Below are positions 24,822 to 33,860 of a stretch of 64,000 bases of DNA, piece after piece. The translations under genes and the position numbers were made by a program. Source of the DNA: UBA5500 sp023622465 (GTDB lineage: Bacteria > Bacillota > UBA994 > UBA5500); contig JAMNZE010000011.1 in the NCBI GenBank assembly GCA_023622465.1, positions 7,167 through 71,166 of the forward strand, written 5' to 3'. The notes below the pieces were generated by a model. The model was given only the letters and a program-made list of their open reading frames with translations, was not told the origin of the DNA and ran no database searches. Within the stretch, counting starts at the first letter, position 1, and each line of letters opens with the position of its first letter.

Positions 24822-24955
24822 AGGTTTCTCCCTCCCTTTTTTGCCTGAGACGTCGATCGATAGCGATCTCTCGACCCGCCCGGCATTTCCACTCGAAATT
24901 CTTAGTTCAAGGTGAGCTTGTTTTCCTTAAACCCGGGCACAGCTTGGCTAGTACA

Positions 24956-24984
24956 TATATATGAAAAGGCGCAGGCGATATGCC
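24956..24984 (-). promoter_or_regulatory. Sigma-E-like promoter of spoIVA
   Basis: On the minus strand GGCATATC is followed after 13 bp by CATATATA, resembling the sigma-E -35 and -10 boxes. It lies about 135 bp before the TTG start. spoIVA is sigma-E-dependent in Bacillus. The spacing is at the short end. Confidence 0.5.
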
Positions 24985-25014
24985 TGATAACGATTAAAGC
25001 TGCACAATAAAAAA

Positions 25015-25038
25015 AGCACTCCATCCTAGTGGAGTGCT
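25015..25038 (-). terminator. Terminator after gpsA
   Basis: AGCACTCCA/TGGAGTGCT is a 9-bp stem with a TTTTTTATTG tract on the minus strand, 11 bp past the gpsA stop codon. Confidence 0.95.
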
Positions 25039-25048
25039 AAGTCTCTGT

Positions 25049-26089
25049 TTATTGCTTCTCCCTATTTACAAACTCTAGATCCTCATATTCGTGTTTCCTT
25101 ACCCGGTTCATCATCTCTACTAAAGTCACCCGTGGTTCCTGGTCAGCAAACAATACTCGGTAGAGGGCTTCGGTCAGCGGCATTTCTACTTTATGTCGCT
25201 GGGCCAGCTTATATGTGGCCTGCGTAGCAAAAGCACCCTCAATTACCATATGGGTACCTCCGGTCACTTCCTTTAGCGTTTGTCCCTGGCCAATTTTAAA
25301 GCCCGCGTTCCAGTTACGACTATGTTTGCTGGTACAGGTGGCAATCAAATCACCTATGCCCGAAAGGCCCGCAAAGGTGCGAGGATCAGCCCCTAAACGC
25401 ACCCCCAGACGGACCACTTCCCCTAGGCCCCGAGTGATCAGCATGGCTTTAGTGTTATCACCAAAGCCCATGCCGTCGGCGATACCCGCCGCTAGGGCTA
25501 TAATGTTCTTTAAAGCGCCCCCCAGTTCCACACCGATAATATCGTGATTGGTATAAACCCGAAAATTCGGCGTAAAGAAGGCGTCCTGCAATCGCTGGGC
25601 AGCATCCCGGTCCACACTGCTAACAACACTAGCCGATGGCATGTCCTGCCCCACCTCTTCCGCATGGTTAGGACCCGACAATACTCCTATGGAACGGGCT
25701 TTGGAACCGATTTCTTCTTCAATAACCTCAGACAGACGTTGTAAGGTGTTAGGCTCAAAACCCTTAGCCGTATTTACAATATCAACCGGTGTGCTTAGTA
25801 AGGGAGCTACTTTCTTCAGCACCTCCCGCAAATGGGCAGAAGGAATAGCGAAAACTAACAAATCTTGGCCTTGTGTAGCTTCTATTAAGGAAGAAGTAGC
25901 CACCACATGGGGAGGAATGGCTACTCCCGGTAAGTACTTTTTGTTTTCTCGTTCTTCGTTAATGGCTAAAGCCAACTTATCCCGTCGACTCCAGATGGTG
26001 ACACGGTCAAAGTTGTGGCTAAGAACACGCGCAGCCAACGCCGTGCCCCAGCTACCTGCGCCAATCACCGCTGCCGCTCTGGTGGCCAT
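25049..26089 (-). CDS. gpsA: NAD(P)H-dependent glycerol-3-phosphate dehydrogenase
   Basis: GpsA reduces dihydroxyacetone phosphate to sn-glycerol-3-phosphate, the backbone for PlsY. The Rossmann motif VIGAGSWGTALA lies at the N-terminus, with SGPNHAEEV mid-protein and the catalytic Lys in ALKNIIALAAGIADG. I placed the start at the ATG at 26089, 16 bp past the der stop codon and behind GAGAGGAGGGG. The longer open frame would overlap der by 50 bp and add a charged extension unlike the family. This gives 346 residues. It ends the long minus-strand cluster before spoIVA. Confidence 0.96.
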   Translation of the reverse strand: MATRAAAVIGAGSWGTALAARVLSHNFDRVTIWSRRDKLALAINEERENKKYLPGVAIPPHVVATSSLIEATQGQDLLVFAIPSAHLREVLKKVAPLLSTPVDIVNTAKGFEPNTLQRLSEVIEEEIGSKARSIGVLSGPNHAEEVGQDMPSASVVSSVDRDAAQRLQDAFFTPNFRVYTNHDIIGVELGGALKNIIALAAGIADGMGFGDNTKAMLITRGLGEVVRLGVRLGADPRTFAGLSGIGDLIATCTSKHSRNWNAGFKIGQGQTLKEVTGGTHMVIEGAFATQATYKLAQRHKVEMPLTEALYRVLFADQEPRVTLVEMMNRVRKHEYEDLEFVNREKQ

Positions 26090-26105
26090 CCTGTTACCCC
26101 TCCTC

Positions 26106-27419
26106 TCAATCCTCTCGCCTCTTTCGTATATAAAAGCGAATAGGTGTACCAACAAAGCCCATAGCTTTCCGCAAGGTGTTTTCTAGAAAACGTTGATAGG
26201 AAAAATGCATTAGCTCCGGATCATTGACAAAAAATACAAAGGTTGGTGGTTTGATGCCCGATTGGGTAGCATAGTAAATACGTAGTCTTTTACCCCTCTC
26301 GGTAGGGGTAGGGGTAACCATGGTGGCCTGTAGAATCAGCTCGTTGAGGGCGTTGGTGGAAATCCGCAAATGACGCTGCTCGTTGACTTGTTTAACCAAG
26401 TCGAATATCCGATGTACCCGCTGCCCCGTTTTAGCCGATATAAAAATAATGGGGGCATAATCAACAAAGCTGAGTTCGCTCTTAATCTCTTCGGTAAATC
26501 GGTTGGCTGTTCTATGGTCCTTCTCTATCAAATCCCACTTGTTGACAACCAGAATTATCCCCTTGCCCCGGTTATGGGCAATACCTACAATTTTCTTGTC
26601 TTGCTCGGTGACTCCTTCGGCGGCATCAATCACCATTAGGACAATGTCCGAGCGCTCGATAGCCCGTATGGAACGCAGCCCGCTATAACGCTCAATTTCT
26701 TCTTCCACCTTACTACGGCGTCGCAAGCCTGCTGTATCGATAAGCACATAATTTTCGTCGCCGATTGTAATCGGAGTATCTACCGCATCGCGGGTTGTGC
26801 CCGGTATGTCACTGACAATGACTCGCTCTTGTCCTAACAAGGCGTTTACAAGCGATGACTTACCCGTATTGGGTTTGCCGATTACCGCCACTCGGGTTAG
26901 GTCATCCTCATCTTCAACGGCTTCCTTGGCGGGTAAAAGGTCAACAATTAGATCTAATAGGTCCCCAATGCCCAGTCCATTGGCTGCCGAGACGCTAAGC
27001 ACATGGGGCAACCCCAGCTGGTAAAATTCGGCCACATGGGCTTCCAGGTTAGGGTGGTCGATTTTGTTGACTGCTACGATTATAGGTTTCTGCGTGCCCC
27101 GCAAGACCTGGGCCACATCCTCATCCAAGCCGGTTAGACCTTGCCGCCCATCAACCACAAATAGAATTACATCGGCTTCTCGGATAGCGATTTCCGCCTG
27201 CTTGCGAATATAGGTGGTCATCTCATCAGTCGCATTTATTTCCAACCCCCCGGTGTCCACTAGGGTAAACTCGTGGTTGAGCCAGTGCACATCCGCATAG
27301 AGTCGATCGCGCGTCACTCCCGGCACGTCTTCCACAATCGCTAAACGTCTACCGGCCAAATAGTTAAAAAGGGTTGATTTGCCCACGTTGGGCCTACCAA
27401 CAACGGCCACAATTGACAC
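26106..27419 (-). CDS. der: Ribosome biogenesis GTPase Der (EngA)
   Basis: Der has two tandem GTPase domains and acts in 50S assembly. The first G1 motif GRPNVGKSTLF is at the N-terminus with DTGG and NKID following. The second set starts near residue 182 (GKPNTGKSSLVNALLG), with DTAGLRRR and NKWD. A KH-like C-terminal domain follows (about 355-437). The start is GTG after GGAGGGGAGG. It follows the DUF512 gene by 3 bp and precedes gpsA. In many relatives plsY sits between der and gpsA; here it does not. Confidence 0.97.
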   Translation of the reverse strand: MSIVAVVGRPNVGKSTLFNYLAGRRLAIVEDVPGVTRDRLYADVHWLNHEFTLVDTGGLEINATDEMTTYIRKQAEIAIREADVILFVVDGRQGLTGLDEDVAQVLRGTQKPIIVAVNKIDHPNLEAHVAEFYQLGLPHVLSVSAANGLGIGDLLDLIVDLLPAKEAVEDEDDLTRVAVIGKPNTGKSSLVNALLGQERVIVSDIPGTTRDAVDTPITIGDENYVLIDTAGLRRRSKVEEEIERYSGLRSIRAIERSDIVLMVIDAAEGVTEQDKKIVGIAHNRGKGIILVVNKWDLIEKDHRTANRFTEEIKSELSFVDYAPIIFISAKTGQRVHRIFDLVKQVNEQRHLRISTNALNELILQATMVTPTPTERGKRLRIYYATQSGIKPPTFVFFVNDPELMHFSYQRFLENTLRKAMGFVGTPIRFYIRKRRED

Positions 27420-27422
27420 CGT

Positions 27423-28736
27423 CTATACCTCCCCTCCTATGGTGTTATCTATTAAAGCTTGTCCATCGGTGGGCGTGGCAATTACCTCAGCCTGGGGTAG
27501 TGCCTGTTGTAGCTCTAAGAAGGTAAAGTCATCCAAAAAGTCTCGTTCAGTTGTACGCAAAGCTACCTCTGGAATCAATATTCGCGCCCCATCCAAATCG
27601 AAAGATTGCAAGGTGGCAAAAATGTCTCGCCCACTGAGTAAGCCAGCCACCGTCACCGACTCTCCCAGAAAACGGTTGGGCACTGGACAGACGTCAACCC
27701 ATAATCCTTCTATACGATTTAACTGCTGGGCTATGGCTTGCAATAGCGGGGCAGCCAGCGTGCCCGTTACCCAAATTACTCGTCGGGGACGAGATAATCG
27801 CTTAGGCAGATTCCTGGTGCACCTTTTAATGTCATCAAGCAACAGACGCGTTAGACCAATTCCATTCTCAATCTGAGGGAAATCGTCATAATAGTTACGT
27901 GGCGGCACTTCACTGCCGGCTTGCAGAAAGAATTCATCGGCCAAATAGACGAAGGATACGCCTAACTTACGCTTTGCCCTACGGGCCAGCGGCATTAGAC
28001 TATCGATAACCGCCCTCGCCTCCTGCCGGTTAGCCCGACGCAGGGGAGGCAATTTTTCCCGGTGCCCAGTCAAACCCACCGGCACCACCGCCACCGACTG
28101 AACCGCCGGCCACAAGGATAACAAGTCATGAACTGTACGCTCCAGCTCCGCACCGTCGTTGATTCCGGGGACCAGCACAATTTGACAATGCATTTCTATG
28201 TGATGATCCGCCAGGGTACGCAACTGCTCCAAGATACGACCGGCTTGCGGATTGCGCATAAGTTTTTCTCGTAAGGGCCCATTGGTAGTATGCACTGATA
28301 TATAAAGGGGACTGGGCCTTTTCGTTAATAGACGCTCCCAGTCGTCCTCCGCCATATTGGTCAAAGTGACAAAGCTACCATGAAAAGCCGACAAACGGTA
28401 GTCATCATCCTTTACCCGGAGGGTGCGTCGCACCCCTGTAGGCAACTGGGCAACGAAACAAAAGAGACAATTATTTTTACAATTCTTGAGCGGTGCTATT
28501 GTCGGATGCTCAAACACTAAGCCGATATCTTCACCGTATTCTTTTTCTATCTCCACTTCCCATAACTCTTGTGCGTCATCCAGGAGAGTGAGCGTAAGCT
28601 GCTCACTAGCTAGGGCCAATCTATAATCTAAAATATCAACTATGTCCTGGCCATTTAGCTTAATCAAAGTAGAACCCGGCTTGATGCCAAGCTGGTCCGC
28701 AATAGAGTCGGGAACAATTTCTATTATTCTTGCCAC
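27423..28736 (-). CDS. Radical SAM-like DUF512 protein with PDZ domain
   Basis: This conserved clostridial protein of unknown function has an N-terminal PDZ-like domain (about 1-65; EIVPDSIADQLGIKPGS). A Cys motif NCKNNCLFCF (CxxxCxxC, the radical SAM pattern) follows near residue 85, and then the DUF512 region. The neighbourhood with der is the usual one. I chose the GTG at 28736, ten bases after AAGGAGG; a GTG two codons earlier is only four bases from it. The open frame extends to 28865, but that part overlaps the upstream gene and is unlike the family. The Cys pattern suggests iron-sulphur chemistry; the reaction is unknown. Confidence 0.88.
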   Translation of the reverse strand: MARIIEIVPDSIADQLGIKPGSTLIKLNGQDIVDILDYRLALASEQLTLTLLDDAQELWEVEIEKEYGEDIGLVFEHPTIAPLKNCKNNCLFCFVAQLPTGVRRTLRVKDDDYRLSAFHGSFVTLTNMAEDDWERLLTKRPSPLYISVHTTNGPLREKLMRNPQAGRILEQLRTLADHHIEMHCQIVLVPGINDGAELERTVHDLLSLWPAVQSVAVVPVGLTGHREKLPPLRRANRQEARAVIDSLMPLARRAKRKLGVSFVYLADEFFLQAGSEVPPRNYYDDFPQIENGIGLTRLLLDDIKRCTRNLPKRLSRPRRVIWVTGTLAAPLLQAIAQQLNRIEGLWVDVCPVPNRFLGESVTVAGLLSGRDIFATLQSFDLDGARILIPEVALRTTERDFLDDFTFLELQQALPQAEVIATPTDGQALIDNTIGGEV

Positions 28737-28830
28737 TGGCACTGGTCCTCCTTGCCATAATAAGAGGCCAGTCAAGCAAAGGGTGCTCAACTGGCAACGG
28801 TTAAACGAGTTGATAACTATGTCAATTATC

Positions 28831-29322
28831 CTATAAGGGCGGTGCCCAGTCAAGAAAGGTGGCATCTTGAGCTAGGGAACGGCGCACTTTCTTCACCAAT
28901 TGCTGATAATTACTATAGCTTTTCGCGATGCCCCAGGCCGCAAGGGGTCTACCAAAGCGTATCAATCCCAAGCTACGGGAGGAAAAACCACCAATCCTAG
29001 TTGCCAGGTTTACACAGGGGAGGCAATTTACTAACCGGTATTCCCCCTTATCTACCCCTACCACCTGCAGCGCCATACTTACCGCATGTTTCATGTGTTT
29101 ATGCCCTCCACCGAGGGCTAAGGTATATACCTCATTACCCGCCTCATCTTGGCCCATGAAGAAGAGTCGCCCCATGTCCGCATTGCTAGCCGTATCAAAC
29201 CTAGGAGCAGCCAGAATTTCAGCCGGCGACGCGGTCCGCTCTATAGGCAAATGCCCCAAATGGAGGGCGGCTGCCGTTACTGAGGAATGGGCGCCACCCC
29301 AACAGAAATAGATTATTTTCAG
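28831..29322 (-). CDS. DUF3189 family protein
   Basis: This is a conserved Clostridia protein of unknown function, usually found in the spoIIP-der block. With the upstream extension the protein begins KIIYFCWGGAHSSVTAAALH, which matches the family start, so the frame must open before 29259. The only in-frame start near the GGAGGAGG site is a CTG at 29322, five bases after it. This is an unusual start codon. The C-terminal half has GQDEAGNEVYTLALGGGHKH and NCLPCVNLATRIGG. It follows the preceding gene by 13 bp. Confidence 0.8.
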   Translation of the reverse strand: MKIIYFCWGGAHSSVTAAALHLGHLPIERTASPAEILAAPRFDTASNADMGRLFFMGQDEAGNEVYTLALGGGHKHMKHAVSMALQVVGVDKGEYRLVNCLPCVNLATRIGGFSSRSLGLIRFGRPLAAWGIAKSYSNYQQLVKKVRRSLAQDATFLDWAPPL

Positions 29323-29335
29323 ATTTTCCTCCTCC

Positions 29336-29722
29336 TTATTTTTTCACTCCATCCCATATGTATTGGGCAAGGGCCATTGCCAGTCTATTAGGCAATAGGC
29401 CCCGCCCTAGAAGCCAAACACCCGGCCATAGCAATAGCCCTTCCCTTTCCTCAAGAGAATAAAAGACAATCTCCACCTGGGGCCGCAAGCAACCAACCAC
29501 ATTGCTAATGGCTCTTTGTAATACAGCAGGCCTTCTTCTATCGGCAATTGCTAATACGGCTTCATCAGAGGATATAAAAGCCCGCGGTTTCAGGCCTTCG
29601 GCTAGCAATCGGCGCAGATTGAATAAAAGTTCCGCTTGGCCGGGTGCCCCAAAAGAGTAATACAGGGCGGCTGCTAATGCGGCCGCCCCTAAACGGCTAT
29701 GAAATACAGATAAACGTCGCAC
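29336..29722 (-). CDS. Hypothetical protein, possibly a divergent DUF3189 relative
   Basis: This 128-residue protein is not firmly recognised. The N-terminus LSVFHSRLGAAALAAALYYS resembles in pattern the first strand and helix of the DUF3189 neighbour downstream, suggesting an old duplication. It contains AIADRRRPAVLQRAISNVVG in the middle and no Cys. It lies between spoIIP (2 bp gap) and the DUF3189 gene (13 bp gap), so it is part of one operon. The function is unknown. Confidence 0.65.
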   Translation of the reverse strand: MRRLSVFHSRLGAAALAAALYYSFGAPGQAELLFNLRRLLAEGLKPRAFISSDEAVLAIADRRRPAVLQRAISNVVGCLRPQVEIVFYSLEEREGLLLWPGVWLLGRGLLPNRLAMALAQYIWDGVKK

Positions 29723-29724
29723 TA

Positions 29725-30867
29725 TTAGCGCCCTCCCCCATCCTTATCGCCCGGTCTGCGGGAACCAAGCAGGTCCCCAAACTCACGGGTGGTAAAAGTG
29801 CGCACCTTGCTTGTCAACTCTTCCCAACTACCAGTGCTCAAGAACATATAAATGGCAGCCCCCAACACGACTAACCCGACTAGCCAGAAGGCGGTGCGGG
29901 TACCTACCTGCCCTTCTCGTCTCTGTCCGGCCACGCTACCAGCAGTACTAGCAGTCAGGTAACGGGCATAGGACTGGGCAAAAAGGTTTGCACTTTTTTC
30001 TGCTGCATTGCGACTTTGCTTGTGGGTTCCCACCTCTACTAATAGGTTGCGGGGGCTCAAATCCTGGTTATAACCACTACGAGCAAAGAAGATTCCTTTT
30101 ACTAACCCGGGATGCTGTTTATCGGTGGCTGCCTTTATTTCTTGCGCAAACTGTTTGTTAGCAGCCATGTTGGGGTTTTGACGCCCCACCACCAGCTGTA
30201 CCAACACCATTTTTTCTCCGTTTACTTCTCCCGTGTACTGGCTAGCCGGCACCGCATCACGATGAACGTCGAGCACCGCGTCCGCTTTCTGCAAGAGTTC
30301 CTGAGCTGTCCGTCGGGATCGTTTGTAGGCGGCCGTATCATGGGGGTCATGGCGGGCCTGACTATGAATTACCTTTACCCCCTCCCTTTCCAAGCCCTGA
30401 GCCATGGCACTACCCACCTTATAAATAGTCCCATTGCCTCGAATACTGCTGGTTCCATCAGTAGGCACATAGGATTCATCACTATGGGTGTGATAGAGTC
30501 CCACAGTTACATCTTTAGGACCAGTAACCCTATTGGCCAGCATATCGGCCAAGATATCGGCAAAATCGGCACGCAAATCTTCTAATCCGACTTGCTTAAC
30601 AAAGCGGGCATAGGCTTTATCTGTACCTTCAACTCGCACCACCTGGTAGAGGCGATCATCGGCGGTCTGATATTCGTCGCCCACCATGACATAACGCCCG
30701 GTGACAAAAATGATTTGGCTTGGGTCGGCCTCATCATAGACGGTACAAAATTGCCCGTCGGCAAACTCATCTAGTTCTTCTTCCATTCCCCAAGCAATAT
30801 TGCCGCTAGTCGTCAGCGTAACAGCCAGCAGGAGTACTATTAAGCAAAAGCGCTTAAGCATCTTCAT
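29725..30867 (-). CDS. spoIIP: Stage II sporulation protein P (peptidoglycan amidase)
   Basis: SpoIIP is a membrane-anchored amidase and endopeptidase that works with SpoIID and SpoIIM to thin septal peptidoglycan and drive engulfment. It has an N-terminal signal-anchor (residues 5-27), an amidase domain with HTHSDESYVPTDG (His and Glu ligands) near residue 125, and DVHRDAVP around 200. Unusually for the family, a second hydrophobic segment is near the C-terminus (about 325-343). Its 380 residues fit the family. The start overlaps the DUF1614 gene stop codon (ATGA). spoIIM is 28 kb away in the same window; spoIID is not seen. Confidence 0.94.
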   Translation of the reverse strand: MKMLKRFCLIVLLLAVTLTTSGNIAWGMEEELDEFADGQFCTVYDEADPSQIIFVTGRYVMVGDEYQTADDRLYQVVRVEGTDKAYARFVKQVGLEDLRADFADILADMLANRVTGPKDVTVGLYHTHSDESYVPTDGTSSIRGNGTIYKVGSAMAQGLEREGVKVIHSQARHDPHDTAAYKRSRRTAQELLQKADAVLDVHRDAVPASQYTGEVNGEKMVLVQLVVGRQNPNMAANKQFAQEIKAATDKQHPGLVKGIFFARSGYNQDLSPRNLLVEVGTHKQSRNAAEKSANLFAQSYARYLTASTAGSVAGQRREGQVGTRTAFWLVGLVVLGAAIYMFLSTGSWEELTSKVRTFTTREFGDLLGSRRPGDKDGGGR

Positions 30868-31547
30868 TTCTCGCCTTCCCCCTTATCTGACTCCGTATTT
30901 TCTACCAAACGCAATCGCCTTGTGGTGGGCTCCGAGGCATGTCCACCGCTCATCTTTTCTCGCGCTTCTCCGATCAATTCCGCCAAACCTACAGCTATTA
31001 AAGCGGAGAAAACGATGGTATCAAAGATGCCTGCTCCACCAATGGTGGTTGTACCCGCCTGACGATGATAGCTGACTTGAAAGGCGTAAATAAGATCGTT
31101 CAGGGCTATAGATAAGATGCCGGCGATGAAAGAAGCTCGGCGCGAACGCCCTAATAAATAGGCCGTTAGACCAGCAATGATGGCAAAAGCATATGTGGGG
31201 TCAATGATAATCTCATGGGGTTCGGCTGGCAAATAAACGGTCGCAGCGTAGACAAGCGCCGTACTGATGAGGGTAGCCCAAAGGGCTCGCCAGCGCTCGC
31301 TGCTTTCATCGGCGGTAAACCACAGGTAAAAGGCAAAGCCGATGGGCACTAAGCCACCACCCACATTGATGGCCAACCTATTACCTAGTGGTATGTTGGG
31401 CAAGTAAGAACCAAGAAACATGGCTCCAAGAAATAACAAAGCTGCGCGATCGTTGAGCCGCATACGGTCTAAGAGACGTTGGGCCACTCCGAAATAGACC
31501 AAAATGGTAGCAACTATCAGGACTATTGAGCCCAGAGGAAGTCTCAT
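30864..31547 (-). CDS. DUF1614 family membrane protein
   Basis: This polytopic membrane protein (227 residues, about seven hydrophobic segments) matches the DUF1614 family found beside spoIIP in Clostridia. A polar C-terminal tail of about 30 residues (EAREKMSGGHASE onwards) is probably cytosolic. I placed the start at the ATG at 31547, nine bases past AAGGAG; the TTG two codons earlier is too close. It overlaps spoIIP by 4 bp, and translational coupling suggests a related sporulation role. That is inference. Confidence 0.82.
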   Translation of the reverse strand: MRLPLGSIVLIVATILVYFGVAQRLLDRMRLNDRAALLFLGAMFLGSYLPNIPLGNRLAINVGGGLVPIGFAFYLWFTADESSERWRALWATLISTALVYAATVYLPAEPHEIIIDPTYAFAIIAGLTAYLLGRSRRASFIAGILSIALNDLIYAFQVSYHRQAGTTTIGGAGIFDTIVFSALIAVGLAELIGEAREKMSGGHASEPTTRRLRLVENTESDKGEGEK

Positions 31548-31637
31548 CGCCAAACACTCCTTTCCATAGCTAGCATTCTTAGTCTTTCCCCGTGAAGCCG
31601 AGCTTATGAAAGGAGTGCGTTTGGCAATGTAATAAAA

Positions 31638-31665
31638 AAGCGCAGAGTGTACTCACTCTGCGCTT
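31638..31665 (-). terminator. Terminator after ispH-rpsA
   Basis: A 12-bp stem AAGCGCAGAGTG/CACTCTGCGCTT with a 4-nt loop and a TTTTTTATT tract on the minus strand. Confidence 0.95.
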
Positions 31666-31685
31666 AATTGCTTCCAGCCAGCTAT

Positions 31686-33854
31686 TTAGTTGTTTTCTGG
31701 CTCCTTATCTTCTTGCTGTTCAAAGAGGTCGCCGAACACATCACCTAATGTGACGCTACCTTCTTCATGATAGTTCTGGCTGCGACCGCCACCCCGTGGG
31801 CGACGCTCACCGCCCCCCTGATATCTAGGAGCTCTAGGAGCAGCCGGATCACGCATGCTTAGTGAGACGCGGCGTTCTTCCGGGTTAATACTGAGAATGC
31901 GAACCTGGACCTCGTCGCCCGGGTTAACCACATCTTCGGTGCGTTCAACCCTTTCGTTAGACAGCTGGGAGATATGCACTAAACCTTCCACGCCCGGTGT
32001 GATTTCTACAAAAGCGCCGAAAGATACGGTGCGCATAACCTTACCAGGCACCACGTCGCCGGCTTTAAATTGGTTTGCGACTAATGTCCACGGATCGGGT
32101 TGGGCTTGTTTTAAGCTAAGGGAGATGCGCTCCCGCTCCCGGTCTAGGCCTAATACTTTTACTTCAATTTCATCGCCTTCGGACAAGACATCCGATGGAT
32201 GGTTTACGCGTCCCCAAGACAGTTCGGAAATATGCACTAGCCCATCCACACCGCCAACATCAACAAAGGCGCCGAAGTCGGTTAGACGCTGCACAGTACC
32301 CTTAATAATTTGGCCCTCTTCCAGGCTTGCCCAGGTAGCTTCGCGGCGAGCAACTTCTTCTTCTTCAATGGCCGCTTTGCGGGAAACAACTAGACGACGG
32401 CGATGGTTTTCCATCTCGATAATCTTAACATCAACTTCCTGTCCCACATAAGTGCTCAGGTCAGGTACAAAACGTTTATCTACCAGAGAAGCGGGTAAGA
32501 AAGCACGTAGATTAAAGAGATTTACTATTAAACCACCTTTAACAGCCTCGGTGACTTGGCCACTAACGGTTCTATTCTCAGCAAAAGCTTCTTCTGCCAG
32601 TTTCCAGCCCTCTTCCGCGTCAGCTCGGCGCTTAGAAAGCACCACATTGCCTTCTCGGTTTTCTAGACGTAGCACGACTGCCTTGATTACATCGCCTTCT
32701 TTAACTACATCGGCAGGCTGCACGTTGGGCAAGTTACTGATTTCGTTAGCCTGGATGATTCCGTCCGACTTATAGCGAATGTCCACGAAGACTTCACTGT
32801 CGGTAACGCGGACGACCGTGCCTTCAACAATTTGGCCGGTACGGATATCAACCATATCTCCAGCCACGTCCTCCATGTTGGTGGGCTCTTCCACCGCTTC
32901 GCTTTCCTGCTGCTCGGCGGCCACCTCTTCGCCCTGGTCGGGAGTTGCGCTTTCAACTTCCTCCGCAGCCGCAGTTAGCTCCTCTTTTTCTAGTGTGCTT
33001 TCTTCCATCACTTCGTTTTTGTTCTCCAAGTTCTCCACAGTAGTGACGACCTCCTTTATAATCCAATCCGGTGTTGAAGCTCCCGCTGTAATACCGACCA
33101 ACGCACCCGGGCTAAACCAGGCCGGGTCAATTTCAGCGGCAGTTTCAACATGGTGAGTAGGCGTTCCTATCTCAGAACATAATTGTACCAGATTTCGCGT
33201 GTTAGCACTATTATGTCCGCCCACTACAACCATTATATCTACTTGCTTTGAGAGTTCTATTGCCGCTTGCTGGCGTTCCTTAGTCGCATGACAAATAGTA
33301 TAACCTACCTGTAAGTCATCTACCCGACTACGCAACTCCTGCAATACGGCTTCCCACACATCAAGTTTAGTGGTAGTTTGTGCTACTATAGCCACTCGGT
33401 CAGACAAAGGCAGAGCAGCTATCTCCTCCGGACCGGTGATCACCAAAGCCAAGCCGCGGGCCCAAGCCTGGGCAGCTTGTACTTCGGGATGGTTGGCATC
33501 GCCCACAATCAGCAACTGATAACCTTGCTCAATGAAATCGGCTGCTAAACGGAGCAATTTCTTGACATGGGGACAGGTGGCATCGATAACCCGCAGTTGC
33601 TTGGCCTCGGCTGCAGCATAAACTTCGGGTGCTGCACCGTGGGCCCGTATCAGCAACACAGCTCCATCGGGTATCGCATTGATGTCGGAAACCACCGTCA
33701 GTCCCGACTGCTCAAGCCGCATCACCTCCTGCGGATTATGCACTAAAGGCCCTAGGGCATAGATCTCTTCTTGGGGCAAAGTGTCCTCGGCAAGTGCGAT
33801 GGCTCGCTTGACTCCAAAACAAAATCCACTGGCAGCTGCAATCCGCACCTTCAT
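31686..33854 (-). CDS. ispH: Fusion of IspH (HMBPP reductase) and ribosomal protein S1
   Basis: This 722-residue fusion is typical of Clostridia. Residues about 1-280 are IspH, the 4Fe-4S enzyme making IPP and DMAPP in the MEP pathway: cluster Cys in GFCFGVKRA, DATCPHVKK and TICHATKERQ, with HGAAPEV and a NSANTRNL loop. After an acidic Glu/Ala linker (about 280-330) come four S1 RNA-binding repeats (about 335-690) like bacterial S1, for example GTVQRLTDFGAFVDVGGVDG. A Gly/Arg-rich stretch follows. Why the two are fused is not known. It follows plsC by 6 bp. ATG after GAGAGGGG. Confidence 0.96.
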   Translation of the reverse strand: MKVRIAAASGFCFGVKRAIALAEDTLPQEEIYALGPLVHNPQEVMRLEQSGLTVVSDINAIPDGAVLLIRAHGAAPEVYAAAEAKQLRVIDATCPHVKKLLRLAADFIEQGYQLLIVGDANHPEVQAAQAWARGLALVITGPEEIAALPLSDRVAIVAQTTTKLDVWEAVLQELRSRVDDLQVGYTICHATKERQQAAIELSKQVDIMVVVGGHNSANTRNLVQLCSEIGTPTHHVETAAEIDPAWFSPGALVGITAGASTPDWIIKEVVTTVENLENKNEVMEESTLEKEELTAAAEEVESATPDQGEEVAAEQQESEAVEEPTNMEDVAGDMVDIRTGQIVEGTVVRVTDSEVFVDIRYKSDGIIQANEISNLPNVQPADVVKEGDVIKAVVLRLENREGNVVLSKRRADAEEGWKLAEEAFAENRTVSGQVTEAVKGGLIVNLFNLRAFLPASLVDKRFVPDLSTYVGQEVDVKIIEMENHRRRLVVSRKAAIEEEEVARREATWASLEEGQIIKGTVQRLTDFGAFVDVGGVDGLVHISELSWGRVNHPSDVLSEGDEIEVKVLGLDRERERISLSLKQAQPDPWTLVANQFKAGDVVPGKVMRTVSFGAFVEITPGVEGLVHISQLSNERVERTEDVVNPGDEVQVRILSINPEERRVSLSMRDPAAPRAPRYQGGGERRPRGGGRSQNYHEEGSVTLGDVFGDLFEQQEDKEPENN

Positions 33855-33860
33855 CTGCTG

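Noticed and set aside
29725..30867. N-acetylmuramoyl-L-alanine amidase of cell division
   Set aside because: The HTHSDE motif and position beside DUF1614 and DUF3189 genes mark it as SpoIIP.
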